Below the pieces are notes generated by a model. The model worked only from the letters and a program-made list of their open reading frames with translations, had not been told where the DNA came from and searched no databases. A program made the position numbers and the translations under genes. Shown in pieces: positions 34,449 to 46,480 of a DNA stretch of 64,000 nt. The stretch is from Polytrichum commune (lineage: Eukaryota; Streptophyta; Polytrichopsida; Polytrichales; Polytrichaceae): positions 12,489,001-12,553,000 of the forward strand of contig OX485807.1 in the NCBI GenBank assembly GCA_950295325.1. Reading direction: 5' to 3'. How positions within the stretch are numbered: the stretch's first letter is position 1; each line of letters begins with the position of its first letter.

Positions 34449-35846
34449 TATCTAGTCCGTAATCAGTGGTGAGATTGCCCATCAGAAACCCTAGGGTTGT
34501 TTTACACACGTGATCAAGGGCATGAGAAAAATGATTTAGGATTTCTTGTGGTCGTGGTCAATGGTCCAAAGCCATGAACACACGAAATCCTATATCATTT
34601 TTAAAAGCCTTCTTCATGGGGTGTAGCATATAGCGTATTTAGTCCAGGGTCCAGGACATAGTGTTTCTGATGAATATTTTAAGTTTAAGAAAATACTAAA
34701 AATAAATGTTCATTTTTAAAATAGGTTTTTTTCTTTTGAAAATCACCTTCGTTTTTTGCTAAGACAACCTATTTGGGTTGTCTCGCCGCAAAATGTGGGT
34801 GATCACAGGGTGACCACCAAACATTAACCATGTATGACAATGTAGGATTCCGTGTCAATTTCTCATCCATCTTTTGACATGGTCAATCTTATGTTTGGTG
34901 ACCTTGTGTAAAGAGAAGTGGCATTCTTGCTTGGTTCTCAACCAATGAGAGGATTTAGAAAGAGATGGTTAGAGTCCATGGTCACTAGTTAAATAGAGCC
35001 TTAGTGTTTCCAACAATGGACAAACATTATGTCAAAAGCCATTATGAACTAGGTAAGATGGATGCAAGGAACCTTGCCACATGTTGTAAGGCAGATAAGC
35101 CTATTGCAATTATTTCCAAGAGGTTTGGCCTCTTCAAATGTGTAATATACCCAAGCAAAAATTCCTATTGATTCTAAATCTTGTACAATTCCAATTCCAT
35201 AAGACTGAAATTAAGGTGATTAAACTTCAATTTTTGACAAGTTTTCAAAGAGCAAACATTAAATTTAGTTCTTAAGTGGGTGTGCCTAAAGTGGTTAGTG
35301 TTGAGTGCTTCTTCTGCATTGTTTCTTTGGCTACCCAATCAATGAGCCCTAGTGTAATACAAAATATGTTTGATTTTTTTAAATGATCATTTGTGCCTTA
35401 AAAAGGTGTTTGAATAAGGTTGGTCTTAAAATAAGACATACCTTAGTGTGCGCTCAGCTTACTTGGCTGCAACAATCATAAAGTAGGTATTGGGTGCTTA
35501 CTACATAAAATGGCAGGGTGACATGAGTCCATTACCAAACAAAATGGTCATGCCATGCCAAGGTGATCCATTTACAAGTGGCAGCGTGCCTCCTTGTGTC
35601 CAATTAAGAGTAGGCATGTAAACAAAACGGTTCAGCATGACCGCTATTCATGCATGTCGAGGTCTCATTAAAGTATCAAGTAAGTTACATGATGCCCACC
35701 CTCATAAGCAAGGGTTGGACTAATTGATGTGCATTAACAAAATACACTTATAAGTAATTGATCAAAGATAACATCCTTCTATTGAACTAATATTAAATGA
35801 CAGGAGGCCTAATTTTAAATCCAATACTTGTTGATGCATCCTAGTT
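34449..35846. other. Intergenic, no gene seen
   Basis: AT-rich sequence. No ORF of note and no repeat that I could define. Confidence 0.4.
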
Positions 35847-36460
35847 GATTTGCCAATGCAACAAAGTTTTGTTGTGTTTACCTATTCAATAAAAGTTGGA
35901 GAACATGAAAAACAAACCGAATAACACCCGCATACCTTAGGTACATAGTTAAGATCATATGCGCGCTCAATTAGGTGCATCTACCTTAGCATCATTTTTC
36001 ATATACTTACTGGGTAGAAGTATTTTAAATAAATAAATCAATAAATAAAATTTAGAAACTTATATTTTGTACCTGACAAATCATGACATTAAATAAATTC
36101 ATAAAATATTCAAGAATACATAGACAGGTAGAGGGACAAAGACAAATCAATTTTGGGATGCAAAGTCTTTTGATTCAATGTCCGGGACATAAAATGTTTT
36201 CAAATTTTAGGTTTTGGGACTCTTAATAGATAGATAGATAGTGTCAATTGAACATTCAGGACGCAGGACACAAAAAAGTGTGTGTAAAATTAGGCTAGCA
36301 TATACAACTTGAATATAGAAATGCAATAAAGAAGAGTTGACCACATGAGACCCACACACCTTAAGGTATATGGGTGTTATTCGGTTCGTTTTTCATGTTC
36401 TCCAACTTCTACCGATTAGATTTACACAACAAAGCTTCTACCGCATTAGCAAATCTATAA
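35847..36460. mobile_element. Foldback-like TIR element of about 610 bp
   Basis: The left arm (about 35850-35945: GATTTGCCAATGC, GTTGGAGAACATGAAAAAC, CCGAATAACACCC, ACCTTAGGT) recurs inverted at about 36350-36458 (ACCTTAAGGT, GGGTGTTATTCGG, GTTTTTCATGTTCTCCAAC, GCATTAGCAAATC). Arms are about 95 bp; the middle is AT-rich and non-coding. Confidence 0.65.
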
Positions 36461-37559
36461 CAAAACGTCAACAAAATTCGGATCGAAAATCGGACCTCCC
36501 CTTCTTTAGTTATGGATATTGAAAGTGCACATTTTGTTGACTCCTCAACTGAGTACATAGTCCTCCCAGTCGTGTTCATTGTTAAGTGTAGAGCGATTAA
36601 TAATGTTCAAAGACGTAGTCCAATCTCTTTTAGACATGTGTCTTTATGATGTTTGCTCTTGGATCCTCACAGATGCACGTACCAATCAAATATAGGAGTC
36701 CAATTAAGAAGAGGAACCAAATGACACCCGCACACCTTAGGTTGAATCAATCATCGTCATCGTCATCATCATCATCATTCTTCTTGTCATTATAAGAGAA
36801 GGATCTAACTACTTGCACCGAAGAAGAGGAAATTCTAATGCACAACAACTGACACGGAGTCGTTGAGGGGGTGAATAATTTCCGGAGGTTTCTTTGTTTG
36901 TTAGTTGGTGCGGTAAATTAATGTGGGTGTGGTCGTTGCCTGACTATTTTTGTATACATGTTCTTGGCTGCATCAAAAGCACCGTTTTAAGATCATTCGT
37001 GTGTTAATTATCGTGGATACATTATTTTCACATTTGTTTTATGTCATCGTATACATGTATGGTACTTGTAGTAATTTTTTGGATTCAAATCGTTCAAATA
37101 TTACATCCATGTTCTAACGTACTTGGTGCTAAAACTATCACTTTGAGCTCTAAGAGATTACTAGGATTCATATAGTTTTAGATGCCCCTAGTAAGCGATT
37201 GAATGGATGTTTCAATGCACCCACATATGCCATTTTTGAATCATGTACGCAAAAGTTCTAAGATTTTATAGAATGTTGGTAGACGATCCAAAACCAGTAG
37301 GGGAACATGATGTTAAGGTGATGAACATTCTCGAAATCGGTATATACTTAATATGCAAGATTTTAGGGTGTTGGTTGTGGGAGGGATGTTGCCTTTACTA
37401 TGCTCTACCTTATAATTGAATCACATTGTTGAAGTATATTCGTGAATTTTAACATAAACCTCAAACACACTTTACTATTCCAATCCTATGATATCAAAAT
37501 ACGATAAAACCTCCGTGAAGAGGTGAGGTATGCATGCCTAATTTGATAACTTATTTGAA
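36461..37559. other. Intergenic, with a decayed family-F piece and a CATCAT microsatellite
   Basis: About 36580-36740 shares 'gtccaatctcttttagacat' and a CACACCTTAGGTT end with other family-F related stretches; (TCATCG/TCATCA)n lies at about 36750-36778. No gene seen. Confidence 0.4.
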
Positions 37560-37812
37560 TGAAACATATGTATATGAGTTGTATGTGGTTTGGTGTGGCT
37601 TCAAGAATGAAAACCTAGCATACATGCGTTGAAGAGAGATTGGACTAGGTGCGCATAATATGTTTGACCATGATAGTCAACACAATTAGGGGGACCTATA
37701 TGACCATTGAATGAGCACTAGAATCTTCACTTTGACAATGAATAAGGTATCCATATAAGCACTAAAAAATACGAGGAAAGCGTCTAGAATCTTCATTTGG
37801 ATTTGCTAATCA
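37560..37812 (+). repeat. Dispersed repeat family F, copy 1
   Basis: Ordered landmarks GTTGTATGTGGTTTGGTGTG, GGGGGACCTATATGACCATT, CTTCACTTTGACAATGA and CACTAAAAAATACGAGGAAA match copies at 39410-39690 and, inverted, at 50480-50770. Confidence 0.65.
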
Positions 37813-39043
37813 TCGCATATTAATCGTGTGTTTCATATCCTATGAGAAATGCAAGGACAATTGCCAAGGATCAATATGATGGTAGTGTTGGGTGTCACTA
37901 TATGCATATGCGTCCTAGGCAATTGACCTACGTCACTGGAAACTTCTCCTATGTAACCATAAATTTTGGATATCTAGCAAAGAGATAGATTCGTATTATT
38001 CTTTTATCGACGTGGGACGATTGCATAGGACTTGTACACTAGTAGTGTTGTTTCTCCATGGTTGGTTGGTTGGTACGACTCTCATGGACCTTGTTGTTCT
38101 TATTGGATTTGTACTCCTTCATGTGGTAAGAGGAACAATCAACGTGCTTGCTTATGAAGATGTTGTGCTATAGACACCCCTTACACAATGTTTTTCTTTC
38201 CCACATCTTTACAACATGTGCATGGGTATATAGATATTATAAATGTTGGCCTCCTTGTGGACGATTGTGGATGAAGGGCCTCTTGTTCGTAGGCTACCTT
38301 CTCCTTTTCATGGATGGATTCTATTCAAGGTAAGAATACTCATGTGGCCAAACTTAGACAACGTATGAGAAATGATAGTATGGAAGGCAAGGGATGTGTT
38401 TTATGAAGTGTTTTGAGTGTGTGCCACTTTAAAAATTGTGTAGGCCGGTTGAAAGGCATGTGTAGAATTAAGGTAGCCAACCCAATTCCTAAGCATTTTA
38501 AGGAATTTAGCATACACATGGTTTAGGTATGATTAGAAGAAAATTCCCCGTGTAAAGAAACAAACATAAGAAGTGGTCTATATATTTTATTTTATTTTTT
38601 GCAATAATCAAATTGCTATGAATTTTCTAAGTGGATATTCTCTTTGACTTGTACTTGTGATATAGGCTACTCTCTTTCCAATCACCACTCGATTACAAAA
38701 CCAAGAACATTTGACCCCCGTAATCAATAATTGTGGCACCTAAATATGCTTACAAACGAAACCTAGCTGTCAACTTAGCCATTGACATTTGGTTGCGTTA
38801 AAATTTTGAGCATGACATGTCAACATTGATAAGAGATTAATATTGTATGAAAATAGTTTAGCCTAAGCTACAAAAATGGAGTGCATAAAATTTTTCATCA
38901 ACCATTCTCAAACCCATAAGACAAAGGAATAACACAACTTTATTCTAGAACAACAAAAAAATTAGGTTGATAGGTGCATCCACAAATAAATGAAGAAAAA
39001 GAAAAGGAAAACAACAACAACAACAACAACTTCCCAATCAGTG
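37813..39043. other. Intergenic, no gene seen
   Basis: AT-rich; (AAC)n at about 39012-39031. No ORF with recognisable content. Confidence 0.4.
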
Positions 39044-39242
39044 TTGGGTGAGATTTTTGGGCATGAATGGTGAACATCCTAGTGTTTCCAAGTCCAACCA
39101 GTAACTTGTTGTGATCTTTGGCTTCTCTTTATTAGTTTGAGATATATTCTATAGATTCCTCCAAAATGATCGGTCCTTCTCATGAAAACTAGTTATTTCT
39201 CAAACTCAGTTGGTTGATTTGTAACTAGCGGTCAATTCTTCC
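39044..39242 (+). repeat. Dispersed repeat family E, copy 3
   Basis: TGGGTGAGATTTTTGGGCAT, TAGTGTTTCCAAGTCCAACC, CTTGTTGTGATCTTTGG, ATATATTCTATAGATTCCTC and TAGTTATTTCTCAAACTCAG in family order. Confidence 0.75.
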
Positions 39243-39409
39243 CGTTGATTGTTCCCAATCGTAGGCAAGAGTTTATAAATTCACCCATAATGACATTGTT
39301 ATGACTATCTATGAATTTTAGTTTATTACAACCGAAGGCTTGATCCAACCACAAGTCACCCCTCAAGTTGCTCATCACTAAGGTAGACAACCCTAGTTCA
39401 GTTAGATTC

Positions 39410-39690
39410 CTTGATCAAACACCCATAACTGAGTGGTATGTGATTTGACGTGGCTCCAGAAATGGAACCCACTATGTTTGAAACATATTGGACTGTATGC
39501 TCAAAACATTATAACCATTCTAAGCTCAACAATGCACATACTCGGGGGATCTATACGACCATTCAATAAACACAAGAAACTTCACTTCAATAATTAAAAA
39601 GGAACAATCATATGAGCTCTAAAAAATTGTAAGGAAAGTGGCTATGGCCTCGATTTGGATATTCTAGCCATCTTTGTACCAGTCACATGT
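39410..39690 (+). repeat. Dispersed repeat family F, copy 2
   Basis: Shares GTGATTTGACGTGGCTCCAG, CGGGGGATCTATACGACCAT and GAGCTCTAAAAAATTGTAAG-type landmarks with copy 1. Lies between two family-E copies. Confidence 0.65.
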
Positions 39691-39952
39691 TTCATGTTAA
39701 GGAGAAGTGGCTACTTGGAAGAGGTAACCATTTTAAGACCCATGTTACCTTAATATGTTTTAATTTTAAGAACACATCCAAGACTGGGTCCCAATAGAAA
39801 TTTATAGAAGAACTCCGCGTTCCAGGTCACATTTGTACTCGGTCCAAGTATGACTCCTTATGCACACATTCAAATAAGTACTAAATTTACGGGGTCATAG
39901 CTTGGAGAGTGTGTTGTCAGCTCCACTACGGCGGTGGAATGCTTCCAAGCAA

Positions 39953-40376
39953 TGCCCGGGAGATTTTCGGGCATAATTGGTCAAGATCCTAAGCTTTGTG
40001 TTTCCAAGTCCAACCGGTTTACATGTTGTGAGCTTTTGGTTTTCTTTATTAGTTTGAGGTATATTCATTAATAGATTCCTTTAATCGATCGGTGATGTTC
40101 CTCAAGTCCTTGAACTTAAGCCGGTTCTTTTTTTTCTTCTTCTTCTTCTTCTGGTTTTTTTGGGAACACAGAAGGTGTTTGACCACATGGTGAGTTTCCG
40201 TCAAGTAGAGAGACGATTTCACGGTCGGGAATTGAACCGCCAACCACTCCATTCAGTTTGGGTACCTTTCCACTATCATGTTGTAGTTTGGGGTCATCTT
40301 GGACCACAACTAGTTTATTCTCAAACTCAATTGATTTGTCTAGAACCAACGGTCCGTTCTCCCCATTCATTGCTTC
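39953..40376 (+). repeat. Dispersed repeat family E, copy 4, interrupted by an insertion
   Basis: The first part (GCCCGGGAGATTTTCGGGCA, GTGTTTCCAAGTCCAACCGG) ends at about 40128 at AAGCCGGTTC, and the family sequence resumes at about 40310 (TTTATTCTCAAACTCAATTG, CGGTCCGTTCTCCCCATTC). The intervening 180 bp begins with a TTC microsatellite and is not found in the other copies. Confidence 0.7.
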
Positions 40377-42607
40377 CAAGGTTGGTAGCTACAATGATGT
40401 GTGCAATTTTTAGGTGGCCTTTGCGAATAGATTGCCTCTTTACCCATGCAAATTACCTTGGATGAAATTATATTTACAAAAACTTATATCTTTCTTTATT
40501 CATCCATATACAAACCACAATTCTTTTTTAAAGAAAAAAAAACAATTTGTATTTTTGTCATTGTGCTAACAAATGTTCAAGATAGTACGGAATGTCAATA
40601 AACTAGTTTGGGACAACCTAATTGCGCATATTAGTGTAGGTTCCGGAGATGGGTTTCCTCACCTCGGCAATGATACTACATCGTTTACTTATGGTATTTA
40701 GTGTCACTTCTTATTTGGTCAATATCCTTATTCACCTCTAATGTAGACATGCCTTATACGAACACCTATGTTTGGGTGCAAAATGGTTCATTTCCCTTTG
40801 TAAATAGCCCAATTGTAGTATTATTCTACGAATTAATACTCCAACTAATTGGTTGTCATAATTCAATAGTCATTATTAGCACCCCTCGATATTAACCACT
40901 TTAGGCATACTTGTGTGATCACTTAAGAAGATTGCATATATGCTCTTTGAAAATTGATCGTAATTTAATATTTAGCCATCGTGGTCTAATTCATATGGCA
41001 TTGAATTCATTCACGATTTGCTAATCGATTGGGCTTTTGTTTTCCAAATTTGTTGCAAACTAGAAGAGGCCAAACCTCATGGAAGTGACTGCAACAGGCT
41101 CGTCTACCTTGCTTGTTTAACTTTCTTCTAATAATGGATCTCTTGTGAAGTATTCAAATAAATGCATATATATCTAGGTGTGTCACATTATTGGAAATAT
41201 GACTACCTAAATATAGTCTAACACAAACAATCTAAATACTCTACCTTCCACCTTCTTTCTTACCGTTCCTTCTTCCCTCTCCTCTGGTGTGCAACCAAAA
41301 AATGTGGTGCAATAAAGGATAGGACCTTTTTAAACGTTTCGAAGTAAATTTATAAGATTCTTAGGGAAATCAGGGTATTGAACTTTTAGTTAAGAATATA
41401 GTAGCTATTCTCCAAGAATGATCTTCAAATATGAATAATAGCTCATGAATATTTACATTACTTCGTAGTGCCCTTGAAAATACTCCTTTATCTCAAGTGG
41501 TTCATAAATGTACAAGGGAGTCCCCCCCCTTTGGTGCTTCCTTGTAATTTTGTGCTCTCCTCTGTCATCCTTTCCTACCTGTGCAACAACAACAATAAAG
41601 ACAGCTCATGTGAGAGCAAGCATGAATGAACCTCTTCGCATGTAGGTTGCTACCCCTTTCCGGGGATGGCAACTATGCAAGGTATCCAAATAGAAATGCA
41701 GTGCAAACCCATGTTTGGTGTTGTTGGTTTAGAGGATGTTGATAAGGCTGGGGAAAGGTTTTAAAATCACATAAGGGTGCATGGGGAGTGGTGGTTGATG
41801 CTGAGAGATGGTGGTGGCAGAGGTTCAAGTTTGAGTCTTGTTAAACCCAGTCTATCCCTTTGTCAGCACCACATGCCATGAGCGATGCGGCGCCAACCTC
41901 GACTCAACTCATGGACAATAGCGTTGTCCTCATATACATTATGCTCATCAAAGCTATAGAAAGCTCCAAGTCTATGATTGGGTTTGTGTTTGGAGAGAAA
42001 TGTAGAGGCATACAAGAATCGATGAAAATAACCAAGAAATGTAAAAAACATGCAAATGTTAGTTAATACAACAACAAATTACTACATTGATGGTTGTGAT
42101 TGTCATGGTAATGCACATATGACCTAATACGTCTCTACCCCCAATTCTCCTAGCCCGATCCATGCCTTCCATGCCTTCCATGCCTTCCATGCCACTTACT
42201 ACCTCTTACTCTCACTAGTTGTCATTGTTGTCTAATTTCGAACCAATCATAGGGCTCTTCACAATGATGACTATGAATGAAAAAAACTTACATACTCAAC
42301 TTGCACAATGCTATGTTTTTTAAACCTAGAATGTAAGTTCCACAAAGAACAATATTGCATGTTTTAGAAAGTTCAAGTACCTAATTACAAAAATAATAAT
42401 ATCTATAGCAAAAAAACCTCAATAATCCAAAATTCCAATTAACAAGGGACATTGAATGATATAAACGTTGCTTATTGAATTTGATTCTTTTGGTGTTGAG
42501 CAAACCTAGAGTGTGATTTACCCTAGGCAACTCTATAATATTTCCACAATGTCCCTCCCCCCTCCCCCCTCTTTTCCCCAAAACCCATAAATAAAACATT
42601 GACAAGA
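40377..42607. other. Intergenic, no gene seen
   Basis: 41425-41528 is the second copy of the 22085-22186 repeat, again ending in a C run (41522-41529). A ten-base CCATGCCTTC repeat (about 3.5 units) is at 42156-42191. Pyrimidine-rich CCCTCCCCCC at 42547-42567. Confidence 0.45.
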
Positions 42608-43036
42608 GAAGTGATGTAAAGCCATAAAAGGTGTCCAAAGGCCGTCCCAAGACACCTCCAAAATCACGTAGCGTGGTCACATGCCCTCATTCAGTGAATT
42701 TCTATTCATGTAGGTCCTCACACATGATTAATTAGAATAAACCAACGGTTGTGAGCGTTCAGAGTGAAATGGTCTCCCAACGATTATGTGTTAGGCCTAC
42801 CTCCAAGAGATAGTTTTTGAAAATAATCCAAGTGACCATGAAATATGATCCAATCGATGCCATGTAGGAATCCATGTAGACTTTACATCCATCTTGCATT
42901 CACATACTCACTCCGTTGGTCCCTCAAGCGTAGTGTGAAGTAGCGAACTTGGACCGGCTCCGCCTTTTCCACCAATGAGAGTGCTTGAACTGTAATGGTC
43001 GCGGTCTCGCAGTCTCATGTGTGAAGTGGCCCTTAC
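42608..43036. mobile_element. MITE family C, copy at 42.6-43.0 kb
   Basis: Inverse match of the element at 54231-54741: TGTCCAAAGGCCGTCCCAA, GGTCCTCACACATGA, GTGTTAGGCCTACCTC and GCTCCGCCTTTTCCACCAAT, ending CATGTGTGAAGTGGCCCTTA. The left terminal inverted repeat is eroded. Confidence 0.7.
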
Positions 43037-45013
43037 TCTAGGTGGGTTGAAATGCTATAAGTACATTTGTGGATTTATATCTGTCACAGCTGAAGTGTTA
43101 ACTTATGCCCTTAGGGGCGATGAATAGGTTCCGGGTTCAACTCCTGGCAGCTGCAAAACCTCTTACATAAAATTTTCCTCAAACAAGTGCATAAAGATCA
43201 TAATCTATCCAAAAGGAAGTGGTTATTCAGACATTATAATATGTTTCTATTTGTGTATGCGGTGAGTTTACCTTCACAAATAATTTCTATTGACCAATGA
43301 TCAGGCGCCCAGAAAACCTGGAAACTACACTAAATATGATAAATATGATATTTAGTGGCACTATGGTAACTTCTCGGATGACACTATACACAAATATTTT
43401 CAAAAACTCTTGGAAAAGGAGTCCAAAGATATTTGGTGTTGCCTATCCAAATTAGCAATTATCATCTTATCTAAATTCCTTGCTAACTTTTGAAAACTAA
43501 TCATTTCATTAACACCAAAATATAAAGAGTTCTCTAATAAATTTAAAAATATAAAAAAAAACTATTCAACAATGATGCATGACATTTAGCATCAAGATAC
43601 TTGTGATACTACATCCCCCGTGTACAAGGCAACATACTAGGCAGGAGGCCACTCTAACCCTAACCATGTCCATTCAACAGTAGTAACCCTAATTATAATT
43701 AAGTTCCCAAGTGGTTCCCAAGTGAAAATGGATGTATTATAGATGTACACAACATAGATGAGAGGAATTTTAGCATTAACTACCTATTTAATATGACAAA
43801 ACGGAGATTCTAATAGTCACATTATCAAGTATCGTAGTTGTATAAAATAGGGTGTTTTGAACTAAAAAGGTTGATCTCGTAAACATGTGTCATAATATTG
43901 AGGGTGTCGTATTAACGAGGTTAGACTGTATGGGTTTTTGTGGATAAATGGCCTTCAAAAATGTAAGGGCAACTTTATCTTGAAGTTGGGCGAAGCAACC
44001 AACAGTTTTTTGTCAAGGGCTACCTGAGGGATCTTGGGCCCCAACCCTTGTCCCAAGAAAGACCCTTCTCCCTAAAACTTTGTAGAAGGAGATTTAATGT
44101 CCGCCCATAAGTGGTTATTTCCATTGTTTTTTCCCGCCATGATACCAAACTTCTTCAATTTGCTCCAAATATAAAATGAATCATAAACCAAATAGACATG
44201 ACTTAGCAAGTAGCCATGAAATCAGTGCCACAAGCCACATAGCATTATTTAGTTGCATGGTTGTGTTCCATTCTATATTTAATATTTGACATGGGCCTCT
44301 ACTATCTTGCCTTCATGAGAAAAAAAACTTAGAAAATAAGAAGAAATTGACTCCGGTACAAATAATGAATAGTGCCAATACAAATCATAAGAATATTGTG
44401 AATAATTTCGGTATTCTCAATGATAGTGATTCTATGAATAATACTTTTAGGGAATAATGTTGGGATGAATAATTATTTTAGGGAATATTATCATGTAGAA
44501 GAGTGATGCCCACACATAGTGTTGGGAGTATAACTCCACCCCAATTCCCAAGTTCAGTCCAAAGGTATGAATAGTAAATGAATATTCCCACTTTGTTCAA
44601 GGGGGCATGGAATATAATTGACATATTCTAGGGTCATGGGACTGTCCCACATGGCTAAATAATGTTGTGCAAGCCATCTCAACTCTATTGAATGGAGGAC
44701 GCTTCAAACAGAAGTTTGCTCCTTTGAGGTTCTGAATGTAATATGTAATGCATGAAAGAGAGTGCACTGTGGGGAATAAGGACACCATGTGAAGTGGTAG
44801 CCAAGCATAGGTGTCCGTGTTCCATGTAATGCACCCCTCCTCATACATTACCAAATGCAACTGCCCAACGACAAATTTCAACAACTTTGATTAGTTGGAG
44901 AAACATAATTCCATGTCCATGTTTGTATTGCACCATGAAATGCGTGGGGTGTGTTATGCAAAGTAAGTAGGATACTCCATATTACAAACATGATTTTGGC
45001 CAGGATCTTTACA
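43037..45013. other. Intergenic, no gene seen
   Basis: 43324-43360 (ACTACACTAAATATGAT...ATATTTAGTG) looks like a shrunken family-B end. No ORF with recognisable content. Confidence 0.4.
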
Positions 45014-45230
45014 AGAGAGAGGGGAATTATCGCATACAAGCATACCTCTCGTTCATCCAACATGGAAACCCTGAAATAGTAAGCATCCTAAAATGTTACT
45101 AATTTTATTCGATTGGACACCAAAATTGACCTTAATGACCCAGACTCAATCTAGTCCAAGACATTGAGATGCTTAGGCAACAAACCTATAGAGTGTCAAA
45201 TTTTGATGTTGGTTGGGTGAGAGGTATGCA
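45014..45230. mobile_element. MITE family D, copy 1
   Basis: The left end (GGGGAATTATCGCATACAAG, CATACCTCTCGTTCATCCAA) and right end (GATGTTGGTTGGGTGAGAGG, TATGCA) are inverted matches. The middle shares CAACAAACCTATA and 'aattagtctag'-like stretches with the copy at 56905-57160. Abuts a family-E copy on its right. Confidence 0.6.
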
Positions 45231-45234
45231 CCAG

Positions 45235-45450
45235 GTGCCCGGGAAGTTCTTGGGCATAATTGGTCAAAATCCTAGTGATTCTAAATCGAGCTGGTTACAT
45301 GTTGACATCTTCCGGTTTTGCTTTCATCATTTGAGGTATATTCTATAGATTCCTCTAAAATGATCGGTAATTCTCTTGAAGTATCCAACCTCAACCGGTT
45401 ATTTCTCAAACTCTACCGGTTCATCCGTAACTAACCGCCGGTTCTCCCCA
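45235..45450 (+). repeat. Dispersed repeat family E, copy 5
   Basis: GTGCCCGGGAAGTTCTTGGG, CATAATTGGTCAAAATCCTA, GGTTACATGTTGACATCTTC, GAGGTATATTCTATAGATTC, AACCGGTTATTTCTCAAACT and CCGCCGGTTCTCCCC. This is one of the best-preserved copies. Confidence 0.8.
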
Positions 45451-45984
45451 GACATAGGTATGCACGTATGCAATAATTCCCTCTCTTTGTCTTTATGAAG
45501 GCAAAACCGCCCCCCCCCCTTTTGCTTACAACGATTGTTTCCTCGATTTGGACGAACCAACCCATACACTTGTTCCTTGTTGAATGCCTAAACCCTAGCC
45601 TCCAAGAAACTAGTGTACAGGGTGGTTCGCCCCAGCCATGTTTCCTCCATGTTCGTCACCGTGTTGACGATTGTGTGATTTAATTTAATTTGTTTTGTTT
45701 TGTTTTTTTGTCAAGAACAACAACTGGCACTGGTTAATTTGAGCATGGAAATGATTTCACTCTCCTCCACCAACTGTCACATTTAAATGAAGTTGGACCG
45801 TTCCAAATGCACAAACTATTCCAAAATGTCCATTCTTCTATCTTCTCGTATGGCTAATCTTAAGACTCAATCAATACCTCACTTGTGTCTTCTTAAGGCC
45901 TCGTGCCATATATCACTCCTCCCCTCGTTTGAACAAGTCGAGCTCTCTCTATCCGACGCTCACCCGTCAAATATGGTGACATGC

Positions 45985-46480
45985 AACATGATATTGTCCT
46001 CAAAGAACATTGGTGGCTGAGAAGCACCCTTCACCCATCGAGGCTACTTCAAGCTCCTTCCCTTTTGACCCAAACCCCCTCAAAGACATTTAGAGTTAAA
46101 CGTATGTAGATACAAACCTATAAGGGGCATGTTTTTAAGTGCAAAGTTTCGAGTCATTGGCAATGACGTGTGATATGTTATTATTCTCAAAGAACTTTGG
46201 TGGTTAAGAAGCACCCAACGTTCATCGAGAGTACTTCAAGTTCCTTCCTTTTGAATCCTAAATCCCTCGAAGGCATTTAAAGTTAAACGCATATAGACCA
46301 CAAACCTATAAGGGGCGTGTTCTTAAAGTGCAAAGTTTCATGTCATTGGCAATGAAGTGTGACGTGTTATTATCCTCAAAGAACTTTGATGGGTAAGAAG
46401 CACCCAACGTCCATCGAGAGTACTTCAAGTTCCTTCCTTTTGAACCCAAAACCCCTCAAAGACATGCACAATTCAAAATA
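45985..46480. repeat. Tandem repeat, period about 190 bp, 2.6 units
   Basis: CTCAAAGAAC(A/T)TT(G)GGTGG then GAAGCACCC and TACTTCAAG(C/T)TCCTTCC recur near 45993, 46182 and 46375, with CAAACCTATAAGGGGC(A/G)TGT at about 46111 and 46304. Confidence 0.75.
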
